From: Limanda limanda
Taxonomy: Eukaryota; Chordata; Actinopteri; Pleuronectiformes; Pleuronectidae
Direction: 5' to 3'
Length of the DNA: 64,000 bases
Assembly: GCF_963576545.1 (NCBI RefSeq)
Contig: NW_026870560.1
Location: 684,501-748,500, forward strand
How positions within the stretch are numbered: position 1 is the first letter of the stretch; each line of letters opens with the position of its first letter. Below the pieces are notes generated by a model that worked only from the letters and a program-made list of their open reading frames with translations, was not told the DNA's origin and searched no databases. The translations under genes and the position numbers were made by a program. Positions 9,250 through 22,531 of this stretch are shown here, one piece after another.

Positions 9250-12200
9250 ACCCCATTTAGTGGGGGTAGAGCCTACTTGCAAGTCTCTCCGACCTTCACA
9301 AAAAAAGTTATTCAAGAATATCTCTTTCTCCTATGTGCTTTCATCCCTAACCCTAACCCTAACCCTTCCGAAAGTCGGAGAAGCTCAAGGATGGTACCGA
9401 TCGATGCGCGCTACCCCATTTAGTGGGGGTAGAGCCTACTTGCAAGTCTCTCCGACCTTCACAAAAAAAGTTATTCAAGAATATCTCTTTCTCCTATGTG
9501 CTTTCATCCCTAACCCTAACCCTAACCCTTCCGAAAGTCGGAGAAGCTCAAGGATGGTACTGATCGATGCGCGCAACCCCATTTAGTGGGGGTAGAGCCT
9601 ACTTGCAAGTCTCTCCGACCTTCACAAAAAAAGTTATTCAAGAATATCTCCTCAGATTTGGGGGAATTTCGTCGGTCGACCTCTTCCGAAGGTCGTACAA
9701 GCTCGGGGATGGTACCAATCGATCCGCAGGACCCAAATTAGTCCAGATGCAACCACTTTCCAAGTCTCTCCGACCTTTACAAAAAAAGTTATTCAAGAAT
9801 ATCTCTTTCTCCTATGTGCTTTCATCCCTAACCCTAACCCTAACCCTTCCGAAAGTCGGAGAAGCTCAAGGATGGTACCGATCGATGCGCGCTACCCCAT
9901 TTAGTGGGGGTAGAGCCTACTTGCAAGTCTCTCCGACCTTCACAAAAAAAGTTATTCAAGAATATCTCTTTCTCCTATGTGCTTTCATCCCTAACCCTAA
10001 CCCTAACCCTTCCGAAAGTCGGAGAAGCTCAAGGATGGTACTGATCGATGCGCGCAACCCCATTTAGTGGGGGTAGAGCCTACTTGCAAGTCTCTCCGAC
10101 CTTCACAAAAAAAGTTATTCAAGAATATCTCTTTCTCCTATGTGCTTTCATCCCTAACCCTAACCCTAACCCTTCCGAAAGTCGGAGAAGCTCAAGGATG
10201 GTACTGATCGATGCGCGCAACCCCATTTAGTGGGGGTAGAGCCTACTTGCAAGTCTCTCCGACCTTCACAAAAAAAGTTATTCAAGAATATCTCCTCAGA
10301 TTTGGGGGAATTTCGTCGGTCGACCTCTTCCGAAGGTCGTACAAGCTCGGGGATGGTACCAATCGATCCGCAGGACCCAAATTAGTCCAGATGCAACCAC
10401 TTTCCAAGTCTCTCCGACCTTTACAAAAAAAGTTATTCAAGAATATCTCTTTCTCCTATGTGCTTTCATCCCTAACCCTAACCCTAACCCTTCCGAAAGT
10501 CGGAGAAGCTCAAGGATGGTACCGATCGATGCGCGCTACCCCATTTAGTGGGGGTAGAGCCTACTTGCAAGTCTCTCCGACCTTCACAAAAAAAGTTATT
10601 CAAGAATATCTCTTTCTCCTATGTGCTTTCATCCCTAACCCTAACCCTAACCCTTCCGAAAGTCGGAGAAGCTCAAGGATGGTACTGATCGATGCGCGCA
10701 ACCCCATTTAGTGGGGGTAGAGCCTACTTGCAAGTCTCTCCGACCTTCACAAAAAAAGTTATTCAAGAATATCTCCTCAGATTTGGGGGAATTTCGTCGG
10801 TCGACCTCTTCCGAAGGTCGTACAAGCTCGGGGATGGTACCAATCGATCCGCAGGACCCAAATTAGTCCAGATGCAACCACTTTCCAAGTCTCTCCGACC
10901 TTTACAAAAAAAGTTATTCAAGAATATCTCTTTCTCCTATGTGCTTTCATCCCTAACCCTAACCCTAACCCTTCCGAAAGTCGGAGAAGCTCAAGGATGG
11001 TACCGATCGATGCGCGCTACCCCATTTAGTGGGGGTAGAGCCTACTTGCAAGTCTCTCCGACCTTCACAAAAAAAGTTATTCAAGAATATCTCTTTCTCC
11101 TATGTGCTTTCATCCCTAACCCTAACCCTAACCCTTCCGAAAGTCGGAGAAGCTCAAGGATGGTACCGATCGATGCGCGCTACCCCATTTAGTGGGGGTA
11201 GAGCCTACTTGCAAGTCTCTCCGACCTTCACAAAAAAAGTTATTCAAGAATATCTCCTCAGATTTGGGGGAATTTCGTCGGTCGACCTCTTCCGAAGGTC
11301 GTACAAGCTCGGGGATGGTACCAATCGATCTGCAGGACCCAAATTAGTCCAGATGCAACCACTTTCCAAGTCTCTCCGACCTTCACAAAAAAAGTTATTC
11401 AAGAATATCTCTTTCTCCTATGTGCTTTCATCCCTAACCCTAACCCTAACCCTTCCGAAAGTCGGAGAAGCTCAAGGATGGTACCGATCGATGCGCGCTA
11501 CCCCATTTAGTGGGGGTAGAGCCTACTTGCAAGTCTCTCCGACCTTCACAAAAAAAGTTATTCAAGAATATCTCTTTCTCCTATGTGCTTTCATCCCTAA
11601 CCCTAACCCTAACCCTTCCGAAAGTCGGAGAAGCTCAAGGATGGTACTGATCGATGCGCGCTACCCCATTTAGTGGGGGTAGAGCCTACTTGCAAGTCTC
11701 TCCGACCTTCACAAAAAAAGTTATTCAAGAATATCTCTTTCTCCTATGTTCTTTCATCCCTAACCCTAACCCTAACCCTTCCGAAAGTCGGAGAAGCTCA
11801 AGGATGGTACCGATCGATGCGCGCTACCCCATTTAGTGGGGGTAGAGCCTACTTGCAAGTCTCTCCGACCTTCACAAAAAAAGTTATTCAAGAATATCTC
11901 TTTCTCCTATGTGCTTTCATCCCTAACCCTAACCCTAACCCTTCCGAAAGTCGGAGAAGCTCAAGGATGGTACTGATCGATGCGCGCAACCCCATTTAGT
12001 TGGGGTAGAGCCTACTTGCAAGTCTCTCCGACCTTCACAAAAAAAGTTATTCAAGAATATCTCCTCAGATTTGGGGGAATTTCGTCGGTCGACCTCTTCC
12101 GAAGGTCGTACAAGCTCGGGGATGGTACCAATCGATCCGCAGGACCCAAATTAGTCCAGATGCAACCACTTTCCAAGTCTCTCCGACCTTCACAAAAAAA

Positions 12201-13431
12201 GTTATTCAAGAATATCTCTTTCTCCTATGTGCTTTCATCCCTAACCCTAACCCTAACCCTTCCGAAAGTCGGAGAAGCTCAAGGATGGTACCGATCGATG
12301 CGCGCTACCCCATTTAGTGGGGGTAGAGCCTACTTGCAAGTCTCTCCGACCTTCACAAAAAAAGTTATTCAAGAATATCTCTTTCTCCTATGTGCTTTCA
12401 TCCCTAACCCTAACCCTAACCCTTCCGAAAGTCGGAGAAGCTCAAGGATGGTACCGATCGATGCGCGCAACCCCATTTAGTGGGGGTAGAGCCTACTTTC
12501 AAGTCTCTCCGACCTTCACAAAAAAAGTTATTCAAGAATATCTCCTCAGATTTGGGGGAATTTCGTCGGTCGACCTCTTCCGAAGGTCGTACAAGCTCGG
12601 GGATGGTACCAATCGATCCGCAGGACCCAAATTAGTCCAGATGCAACCACTTTCCAAGTCTCTCCGACCTTCACAAAAAAAGTTATTCAAGAATATCTCT
12701 TTCTCCTATGTGCTTTCATCCCTAACCCTAACCCTAACCCTTCCGAAAGTCGGAGAAGCTCAAGGATGGTACCGATCGATGCGCGCTACCCCATTTAGTG
12801 GGGGTAGAGCCTACTTGCAAGTTTCTCCGACCTTCACAAAAAAAGTTATTCAAGAATATCTCCTCAGATTTGGGGGAATTTCGTCGGTCGACCTCTTCCG
12901 AAGGTTGTACAAGCTCGGGGATGGTACCAATCGATCCGCAGGACCCAAATTAGTCCAGATGCAACCACTTTCCAAGTCTCTCCGACCTTCACAAAAAAAG
13001 TTATTCAAGAATATCTCTTTCTCCTATGTGCTTTCATCCCTAACCCTAACCCTAACCCTTCCGAAAGTCGGAGAAGCTCAAGGATGGTACCGATCGATGC
13101 GCGCTACCCCATTTAGTGGGGGTAGAGCCTACTTGCAAGTCTCTCCGACCTTCACAAAAAAAGTTATTCAAGAATATCTCTTTCTCCTATGTGCTTTCAT
13201 CCCTAACCCTAACCCTAACCCTTCCGAAAGTCGGAGAAGCTCAAGGATGGTACCGATCGATGCGCGCTACCCCATTTAGTGGGGGTAGAGCCTACTTGCA
13301 AGTCTCTCCGACCTTCACAAAAAAAGTTATTCAAGAATATCTCTTTCTCCTATGTGCTTTCATCCCTAACCCTAACCCTAACCCTTCCGAAAGTCGGAGA
13401 AGCTCAAGGATGGTACCGATCGATGCGCGCA
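9250..13431 (+). repeat. 4,182-bp HOR, copy 2
   Basis: This is the second copy, with B units at 9651, 10295, 10776, 11257, 12064, 12545 and 12863. I found only two substitutions relative to copy 1: T at 11331 (C at 7149) and T at 11648 (C at 7466). Others may have escaped reading by eye. The match continues about 300 bp further, to near 13740, where copy 1 has a B-proximal N unit and this copy a Y unit. The near identity implies a recent duplication or gene conversion. Confidence 0.85.
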
Positions 13432-14321
13432 ACCCCATTTAGTGGGGGTAGAGCCTACTTGCAAGTCTCTCCGACCTTCACAAAAAAAGTTATTCAAGAA
13501 TATCTCTTTCTCCTATGTGCTTTCATCCCTAACCCTAACCCTAACCCTTCCGAAAGTCGGAGAAGCTCAAGGATGGTACCGATCGATGCGCGCTACCCCA
13601 TTTAGTGGGGGTAGAGCCTACTTGCAAGTCTCTCCGACCTTCACAAAAAAAGTTATTCAAGAATATCTCTTTCTCCTATGTGCTTTCATCCCTAACCCTA
13701 ACCCTAACCCTTCCGAAAGTCGGAGAAGCTCAAGGATGGTACCGATCGATGCGCGCTACCCCATTTAGTGGGGGTAGAGCCTACTTGCAAGTCTCTCCGA
13801 CCTTCACAAAAAAAGTTATTCAAGAATATCTCTTTCTCCTATGTGCTTTCATCCCTAACCCTAACCCTAACCCTTCCGAAAGTCGGAGAAGCTCAAGGAT
13901 GGTACCGATCGATGCGCGCTACCCCATTTAGTGGGGGTAGAGCCTACTTGCAAGTCTCTCCGACCTTCACAAAAAAAGTTATTCAAGAATATCTCTTTCT
14001 CCTATGTGCTTTCATCCCTAACCCTAACCCTAACCCTTCCGAAAGTCGGAGAAGCTCAAGGATGGTACTGATCGATGCGCGCTACCCCATTTAGTGGGGG
14101 TAGAGCCTACTTGCAAGTCTCTCCGACCTTCACAAAAAAAGTTATTCAAGAATATCTCTTTCTCCTATGTGCTTTCATCCCTAACCCTAACCCTAACCCT
14201 TCCGAAAGTCGGAGAAGCTCAAGGATGGTACTGATCGATGCGCGCAACCCCATTTAGTGGGGGTAGAGCCTACTTGCAAGTCTCTCCGACCTTCACAAAA
14301 AAAGTTATTCAAGAATATCTC
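13018..14321 (+). repeat. 8-A block followed by B', copy 2
   Basis: Same Y Y N Y Y Y Y N ladder as at 1572, at a lag of 11,446 bp, followed by B' at 14322. The match continues beyond B' to the unusual cagacccc variant (near 3435 and 14881), confirming common descent of a segment of roughly 2.4 kb. A private gatgtgcgc change lies just downstream, near 14558. Confidence 0.85.
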
Positions 14322-16735
14322 CTCAGATTTTGGGGGAATTTCGTCGGTCGACCTCTTCCGAAGGTCGTACAAGCTCGGGGATGGTACCAATCGATCTGCA
14401 GGACCCAAATTAGTCCAGATGCAACCACTTTCCAAGTCTCTCCGACCTTCACAAAAAAAGTTATTCAAGAATATCTCTTTCTCCTATGTGCTTTCATCCC
14501 TAACCCTAACCCTAACCCTTCCGAAAGTCGGAGAAGCTCAAGGATGGTACCGATCGATGTGCGCTACCCCATTTAGTGGGGGTAGAGCCTACTTGCAAGT
14601 CTCTCCGACCTTCACAAAAAAAGTTATTCAAGAATATCTCTTTCTCCTATGTGCTTTCATCCCTAACCCTAACCCTAACCCTTCCGAAAGTCGGAGAAGC
14701 TCAAGGATGGTACTGATCGATGCGCGCAACCCCATTTAGTGGGGGTAGAGCCTACTTGCAAGTCTCTCCGACCTTCACAAAAAAAGTTATTCAAGAATAT
14801 CTCCTCAGATTTGGGGGAATTTCGTCGGTCGACCTCTTCCGAAGGTCGTACAAGCTCGGGGATGGTACCAATCGATCCGCAGACCCCAAATTAGTCCAGA
14901 TGCAACCACTTTCCAAGTCTCTCCGACCTTTACAAAAAAAGTTATTCAAGAATATCTCTTTCTCCTATGTGCTTTCATCCCTAACCCTAACCCTAACCCT
15001 TCCGAAAGTCGGAGAAGCTCAAGGATGGTACCGATCGATGCGCCCTACCCCATTTAGTGGGGGTAGAGCCTACTTGCAAGTCTCTCCGACCTTCACAAAA
15101 AAAGTTATTCAAGAATATCTCTTTCTCCTATGTGCTTTCATCCCTAACCCTAACCCTAACCCTTCCGAAAGTCGGAGAAGCTCAAGGATGGTACCGATCG
15201 ATGCGCGCTACCCCATTTAGTGGGGGTAGAGCCTACTTGCAAGTCTCTCCGACCTTCACAAAAAAAGTTATTCAAGAATATCTCTTTCTCCTATGTGCTT
15301 TCATCCCTAACCCTAACCCTAACCCTTCCGAAAGTCGGAGAAGCTCAAGGATGGTACCGATCGATGCGCGCTACCCCATTTAGTGGGGGTAGAGCCTACT
15401 TGCAAGTCTCTCCGACCTTCACAAAAAAAGTTATTCAAGAATATCTCTTTCTCCTATGTGCTTTCATCCCTAACCCTAACCCTAACCCTTCCGAAAGTCG
15501 GAGAAGCTCAAGGATGGTACCGATCGATGCGCGCAACCCCATTTAGTGGGGGTAGAGCCTACTTGCAAGTCTCTCCGACCTTCACAAAAAAAGTTATTCA
15601 AGAATATCTCCTCAGATTTGGGGGAATTTCGTCGGTCGACCTCTTCCGAAGGTCGTACAAGCTCGGGGATGGTACCAATCGATCCGCAGGACCCAAATTA
15701 GTCCAGATGCAACCACTTTCCAAGTCTCTCCGACCTTCACAAAAAAAGTTATTCAAGAATATCTCTTTCTCCTATGTGCTTTCATCCCTAACCCTAACCC
15801 TAACCCTTCCGAAAGTCGGAGAAGCTCAAGGATGGTACCGATCGATGCGCGCTACCCCATTTAGTGGGGGTAGAGCCTACTTGCAAGTCTCTCCGACCTT
15901 CACAAAAAAAGTTATTCAAGAATATCTCCTCAGATTTGGGGGAATTTCGTCGGTCGACCTCTTCCGAAGGTCGTACAAGCTCGGGGATGGTACCAATCGA
16001 TCCGCAGGACCCAAATTAGTCCAGATGCAACCACTTTCCAAGTCTCTCCGACCTTCACAAAAAAAGTTATTCAAGAATATCTCTTTCTCCTATGTGCTTT
16101 CATCCCTAACCCTAACCCTAACCCTTCCGAAAGTCGGAGAAGCTCAAGGATGGTACTGATCGATGCGCGCTACCCCATTTAGTGGGGGTAGAGCCTACTT
16201 GCAAGTCTCTCCGACCTTCACAAAAAAAGTTATTCAAGAATATCTCTTTCTCCTATGTGCTTTCATCCCTAACCCTAACCCTAACCCTTCCGAAAGTCGG
16301 AGAAGCTCAAGGATGGTACCGATCGATGCGCGTTACCCCATTTAGTGGGGGTAGAGCCTACTTGCAAGTCTCTCCGACCTTCACAAAAAAAGTTATTCAA
16401 GAATATCTCTTTCTCCTATGTGCTTTCATCCCTAACCCTAACCCTAACCCTTCCGAAAGTCGGAGAAGCTCAAGGATGGTACCGATCGATGTGCGCTACC
16501 CCATTTAGTGGGGGTAGAGCCTACTTGCAAGTCTCTCCGACCTTCACAAAAAAAGTTATTCAAGAATATCTCTTTCTCCTATGTGCTTTCATCCCTAACC
16601 CTAACCCTAACCCTTCCGAAAGTCGGAGAAGCTCAAGGATGGTACTGATCGATGCGCGCAACCCCATTTAGTGGGGGTAGAGCCTACTTGCAAGTCTCTC
16701 CGACCTTCACAAAAAAAGTTATTCAAGAATATCTC

Positions 16736-19700
16736 CTCAGATTTGGGGGAATTTCGTCGGTCGACCTCTTCCGAAGGTCGTACAAGCTCGGGGATGGTAC
16801 CAATCGATCCGCAGGACCCAAATTAGTCCAGATGCAACCACTTTCCAAGTCTCTCCGACCTTTACAAAAAAAGTTATTCAAGAATATCTCTTTCTCCTAT
16901 GTGCTTTCATCCCTAACCCTAACCCTAACCCTTCCGAAAGTCGGAGAAGCTCAAGGATGGTACCGATCGATGCGCGCTCCCCCATTTAGTGGGGGTAGAG
17001 CCTACTTGCAAGTCTCTCCGACCTTCACAAAAAAAGTTATTCAAGAATATCTCTTTCTCCTATGTGCTTTCATCCCTAACCCTAACCCTAACCCTTCCGA
17101 AAGTCGGAGAAGCTCAAGGATGGTACCGATCGATGCGCGCTACCCCATTTAGTGGGGGTAGAGCCTACTTGCAAGTCTCTCCGACCTTCACAAAAAAAGT
17201 TATTCAAGAATATCTCCTCAGATTTGGGGGAATTTCGTCGGTCGACCTCTTCCGAAGGTCGTACAAGCTCGGGGATGGTACCAATCGATCCGCAGGACCC
17301 AAATTAGTCCAGATGCAACCACTTTCCAAGTCTCTCCGACCTTCACAAAAAAAGTTATTCAAGAATATCTCTTTCTCCTATGTGCTTTCATCCCTAACCC
17401 TAACCCTAACCCTTCCGAAAGTCGGAGAAGCTCAAGGATGGTACCGATCGATGCGCGCTACCCCATTTAGTGGGGGTAGAGCCTACTTGCAAGTCTCTCC
17501 GACCTTCACAAAAAAAGTTATTCAAGAATATCTCTTTCTCCTATGTGCTTTCATCCCTAACCCTAACCCTAACCCTTCCGAAAGTCGGAGAAGCTCAAGG
17601 ATGGTACCGATCGATGCGCGTTACCCCATTTAGTGGGGGTAGAGCCTACTTGCAAGTCTCTCCGACCTCTACAAAAAAATTTATTCAAGAATATCTCTTT
17701 CTCCTATGTGCTTTCATCCCTAACCCTAACCCTAACCCTTCCGAAAGTCGGAGAAGCTCAAGGATGGTACCGATCGATGCGCGCTACCCCATTTAGTGGG
17801 GGTAGAGCCTACTTGCAAGTCTCTCCGACCTTCACAAAAAAAGTTATTCAAGAATATCTCTTTCTCCTATGTGCTTTCATCCCTAACCCTAACCCTAACC
17901 CTTCCGAAAGTCGGAGAAGCTCAAGGATGGTACTGATCGATGCGCGCAACCCCATTTAGTGGGGGTAGAGCCTACTTGCAAGTCTCTCCGACCTTCACAA
18001 AAAAAGTTATTCAAGAATATCTCCTCAGATTTGGGGGAATTTCGTCGGTCGACCTCTTCCGAAGGTCGTACAAGCTCGGGGATGGTACCAATCGATCCGC
18101 AGGACCCAAATTAGTCCAGATGCAACCACTTTCCAAGTCTCTCCGACCTTCACAAAAAAAGTTATTCAAGAATATCTCTTTCTCCTATGTGCTTTCATCC
18201 CTAACCCTAACCCTAACCCTTCCGAAAGTCGGAGAAGCTCAAGGATGGTACCGATCGATGCGCGCTACCCCATTTAGTGGGGGTAGAGCCTACTTGCAAG
18301 TCTCTCCGACCTTCACAAAAAAAGTTATTCAAGAATATCTCTTTCTCCTATGTGCTTTCATCCCTAACCCTAACCCTAACCCTTCCGAAAGTCGGAGAAG
18401 CTCAAGGATGGTACCGATCGATGCGCGCAACCCCATTTAGTGGGGGTAGAGCCTACTTGCAAGTCTCTCCGACCTTCACAAAAAAAGTTATTCAAGAATA
18501 TCTCCTCAGATTTGGGGGAATTTCGTCGGTCGACCTCTTCCGAAGGTCGTACAAGCTCGGGGATGGTACCAATCGATCCGCAGGACCCAAATTAGTCCAG
18601 ATGCAACCACTTTCCAAGTCTCTCCGACCTTCACAAAAAAAGTTATTCAAGAATATCTCTTTCTCCTATGTGCTTTCATCCCTAACCCTAACCCTAACCC
18701 TTCCGAAAGTCGGAGAAGCTCAAGGATGGTACCGATCGATGCGCGCTACCCCATTTAGTGGGGGTAGAGCCTACTTGCAAGTCTCTCCGACCTTCACAAA
18801 AAAAGTTATTCAAGAATATCTCCTCAGATTTGGGGGAATTTCGTCGGTCGACCTCTTCCGAAGGTCGTACAAGCTCGGGGATGGTACCAATCGATCCGCA
18901 GGACCCAAATTAGTCCAGATGCAACCACTTTCCAAGTCTCTCCGACCTTCACAAAAAAAGTTATTCAAGAATATCTCTTTCTCCTATGTGCTTTCATCCC
19001 TAACCCTAACCCTAACCCTTCCGAAAGTCGGAGAAGCTCAAGGATGGTACCGATCGATGCGCGCTACCCCATTTAGTGGGGGTAGAGCCTACTTGCAAGT
19101 CTCTCCGACCTTCACAAAAAAAGTTATTCAAGAATATCTCTTTCTCCTATGTGCTTTCATCCCTAACCCTAACCCTAACCCTTCCGAAAGTCGGAGAAGC
19201 TCAAGGATGGTACCGATCGATGCGCGCTTCCCCATTTAGTGGGGGTAGAGCCTACTTGCAAGTCTCTCCGACCTTCACAAAAAAAGTTATTCAAGAATAT
19301 CTCTTTCTCCTATGTGCTTTCATCCCTAACCCTAACCCTAACCCTTCCGAAAGTCGGAGAAGCTCAAGGATGGTACCGATCGATGCGCGCTACCCCATTT
19401 AGTGGGGGTAGAGCCTACTTGCAAGTCTCTCCGACCTTCACAAAAAAAGTTATTCAAGAATATCTCTTTCTCCTATGTGCTTTCATCCCTAACCCTAACC
19501 CTAACCCTTCCGAAAGTCGGAGAAGCTCAAGGATGGTACCGATCGATGCGCGCTACCCCATTTAGTGGGGGTAGAGCCTACTTGCAAGTCTCTCCGACCT
19601 TCACAAAAAAAGTTATTCAAGAATATCTCTTTCTCCTATGTGCTTTCATCCCTAACCCTAACCCTAACCCTTCCGAAAGTCGGAGAAGCTCAAGGATGGT

Positions 19701-19955
19701 ACCGATCGATGCGCGCTACCCCATTTAGTGGGGGTAGAGCCTACTTGCAAGTCTCTCCGACCTTCACAAAAAAAGTTATTCAAGAATATCTCTTTCTCCT
19801 ATGTGCTTTCATCCCTAACCCTAACCCTAACCCTTCCGAAAGTCGGAGAAGCTCAAGGATGGTACTGATCGATGCGCGCAACCCCATTTAGTGGGGGTAG
19901 AGCCTACTTGCAAGTCTCTCCGACCTTCACAAAAAAAGTTATTCAAGAATATCTC
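16736..19955 (+). repeat. Domain II HOR, long variant (3,220 bp)
   Basis: Pattern 2,4,2,1,6: the basic 2,894-bp unit plus two A units (326 bp). Here the second B has the normal cttccgaagg, not the cttcagaagg that marks later copies. Private changes include gcgcgttacc and a run acctctacaaaaaaattt near 17668-17682, several substitutions in one unit. Confidence 0.8.
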
Positions 19956-22531
19956 CTCAGATTTGGGGGAATTTCGTCGGTCGACCTCTTCCGAAGGTCG
20001 TACAAGCTCGGGGATGGTACCAATCGATCCGCAGGACCCAAATTAGTCCAGATGCAACCACTTTCCAAGTCTCTCCGACCTTTACAAAAAAAGTTATTCA
20101 AGAATATCTCTTTCTCCTATGTGCTTTCATCCCTAACCCTAACCCTAACCCTTCCGAAAGTCGGAGAAGCTCAAGGATGGTACCGATCGATGCGCGCTCC
20201 CCCATTTAGTGGGGGTAGAGCCTACTTGCAAGTCTCTCCGACCTTCACAAAAAAAGTTATTCAAGAATATCTCTTTCTCCTATGTGCTTTCATCCCTAAC
20301 CCTAACCCTAACCCTTCCGAAAGTCGGAGAAGCTCAAGGATGGTACCGATCGATGCGCGCTACCCCATTTAGTGGGGGTAGAGCCTACTTGCAAGTCTCT
20401 CCGACCTTCACAAAAAAAGTTATTCAAGAATATCTCCTCAGATTTGGGGGAATTTCGTCGGTCGACCTCTTCCGAAGGTCGTACAAGCTCGGGGATGGTA
20501 CCAATCGATCCGCAGGACCCAAATTAGTCCAGATGCAACCACTTTCCAAGTCTCTCCGACCTTCACAAAAAAAGTTATTCAAGAATATCTCTTTCTCCTA
20601 TGTGCTTTCATCCCTAACCCTAACCCTAACCCTTCCGAAAGTCGGAGAAGCTCAAGGATGGTACCGATCGATGCGCGCTACCCCATTTAGTGGGGGTAGA
20701 GCCTACTTGCAAGTCTCTCCGACCTTCACAAAAAAAGTTATTCAAGAATATCTCTTTCTCCTATGTGCTTTCATCCCTAACCCTAACCCTAACCCTTCCG
20801 AAAGTCGGAGAAGCTCAAGGATGGTACCGATCGATGCGCGCTACCCCATTTAGTGGGGGTAGAGCCTACTTGCAAGTCTCTCCGACCTTCACAAAAAAAG
20901 TTATTCAAGAATATCTCTTTCTCCTATGTGCTTTCATCCCTAACCCTAACCCTAACCCTTCCGAAAGTCGGAGAAGCTCAAGGATGGTACCGATCGATGC
21001 GCGCTACCCCATTTAGTGGGGGTAGAGCCTACTTGCAAGTCTCTCCGACCTTCACAAAAAAAGTTATTCAAGAATATCTCTTTCTCCTATGTGCTTTCAT
21101 CCCTAACCCTAACCCTAACCCTTCCGAAAGTCGGAGAAGCTCAAGGATGGTACTGATCGATGCGCGCAACCCCATTTAGTGGGGGTAGAGCCTACTTGCA
21201 AGTCTCTCCGACCTTCACAAAAAAAGTTATTCAAGAATATCTCCTCAGATTTGGGGGAATTTCGTCGGTCGACCTCTTCCGAAGGTCGTACAAGCTCGGG
21301 GATGGTACCAATCGATCCGCAGGACCCAAATTAGTCCAGATGCAACCACTTTCCAAGTCTCTCCGACCTTCACAAAAAAAGTTATTCAAGAATATCTCTT
21401 TCTCCTATGTGCTTTCATCCCTAACCCTAACCCTAACCCTTCCGAAAGTCGGAGAAGCTCAAGGATGGTACCGATCGATGCGCGCTACCCCATTTAGTGG
21501 GGGTAGAGCCTACTTGCAAGTCTCTCCGACCTTCACAAAAAAAGTTATTCAAGAATATCTCTTTCTCCTATGTGCTTTCATCCCTAACCCTAACCCTAAC
21601 CCTTCCGAAAGTCGGAGAAGCTCAAGGATGGTACCGATCGATGCGCGCAACCCCATTTAGTGGGGGTAGAGCCTACTTGCAAGTCTCTCCGACCTTCACA
21701 AAAAAAGTTATTCAAGAATATCTCCTCAGATTTGGGGGAATTTCGTCGGTCGACCTCTTCCGAAGGTCGTACAAGCTCGGGGATGGTACCAATCGATCCG
21801 CAGGACCCAAATTAGTCCAGATGCAACCACTTTCCAAGTCTCTCCGACCTTCACAAAAAAAGTTATTCAAGAATATCTCTTTCTCCTATGTGCTTTCATC
21901 CCTAACCCTAACCCTAACCCTTCCGAAAGTCGGAGAAGCTCAAGGATGGTACCGATCGATGCGCGCTACCCCATTTAGTGGGGGTAGAGCCTACTTGCAA
22001 GTCTCTCCGACCTTCACAAAAAAAGTTATTCAAGAATATCTCTTTCTCCTATGTGCTTTCATCCCTAACCCTAACCCTAACCCTTCCGAAAGTCGGAGAA
22101 GCTCAAGGATGGTACCGATCGATGCGCGCTACCCCATTTAGTGGGGGTAGAGCCTACTTGCAAGTCTCTCCGACCTTCACAAAAAAAGTTATTCAAGAAT
22201 ATCTCTTTCTCCTATGTGCTTTCATCCCTAACCCTAACCCTAACCCTTCCGAAAGTCGGAGAAGCTCAAGGATGGTACCGATCGATGCGCGCTACCCCAT
22301 TTAGTGGGGGTAGAGCCTACTTGCAAGTCTCTCCGACCTTCACAAAAAAAGTTATTCAAGAATATCTCTTTCTCCTATGTGCTTTCATCCCTAACCCTAA
22401 CCCTAACCCTTCCGAAAGTCGGAGAAGCTCAAGGATGGTACTGATCGATGCGCGCAACCCCATTTAGTGGGGGTAGAGCCTACTTGCAAGTCTCTCCGAC
22501 CTTCACAAAAAAAGTTATTCAAGAATATCTC
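19956..22531 (+). repeat. Domain II HOR, short variant (2,576 bp)
   Basis: Pattern 2,4,2,4: exactly one A+B dimer (318 bp) shorter than the basic 2,894-bp unit. The gcgctcccc change near 20198 is shared with the preceding copy (near 16979), supporting tandem descent. Confidence 0.8.

Larger units (their letters stand above)
1..16735 (+). repeat. Domain I: array with 4,182-bp higher-order repeat
   Basis: The numbers of A units between successive B units run 4, 2, 8, 2, 12, then 3,2,2,4,2,1,5, then 3,2,2,4,2,1,8, then 2, 4, 1, 4. The two seven-number blocks are a tandem 4,182-bp HOR. The initial 4,2,8 and the later 4,2,1,8 are the same stretch with one A+B dimer missing from the first. The right limit is drawn at the first B of the 2,4,2,1 pattern that characterises the next domain; it is a convenience, because the domains share modules. 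Confidence 0.85.
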
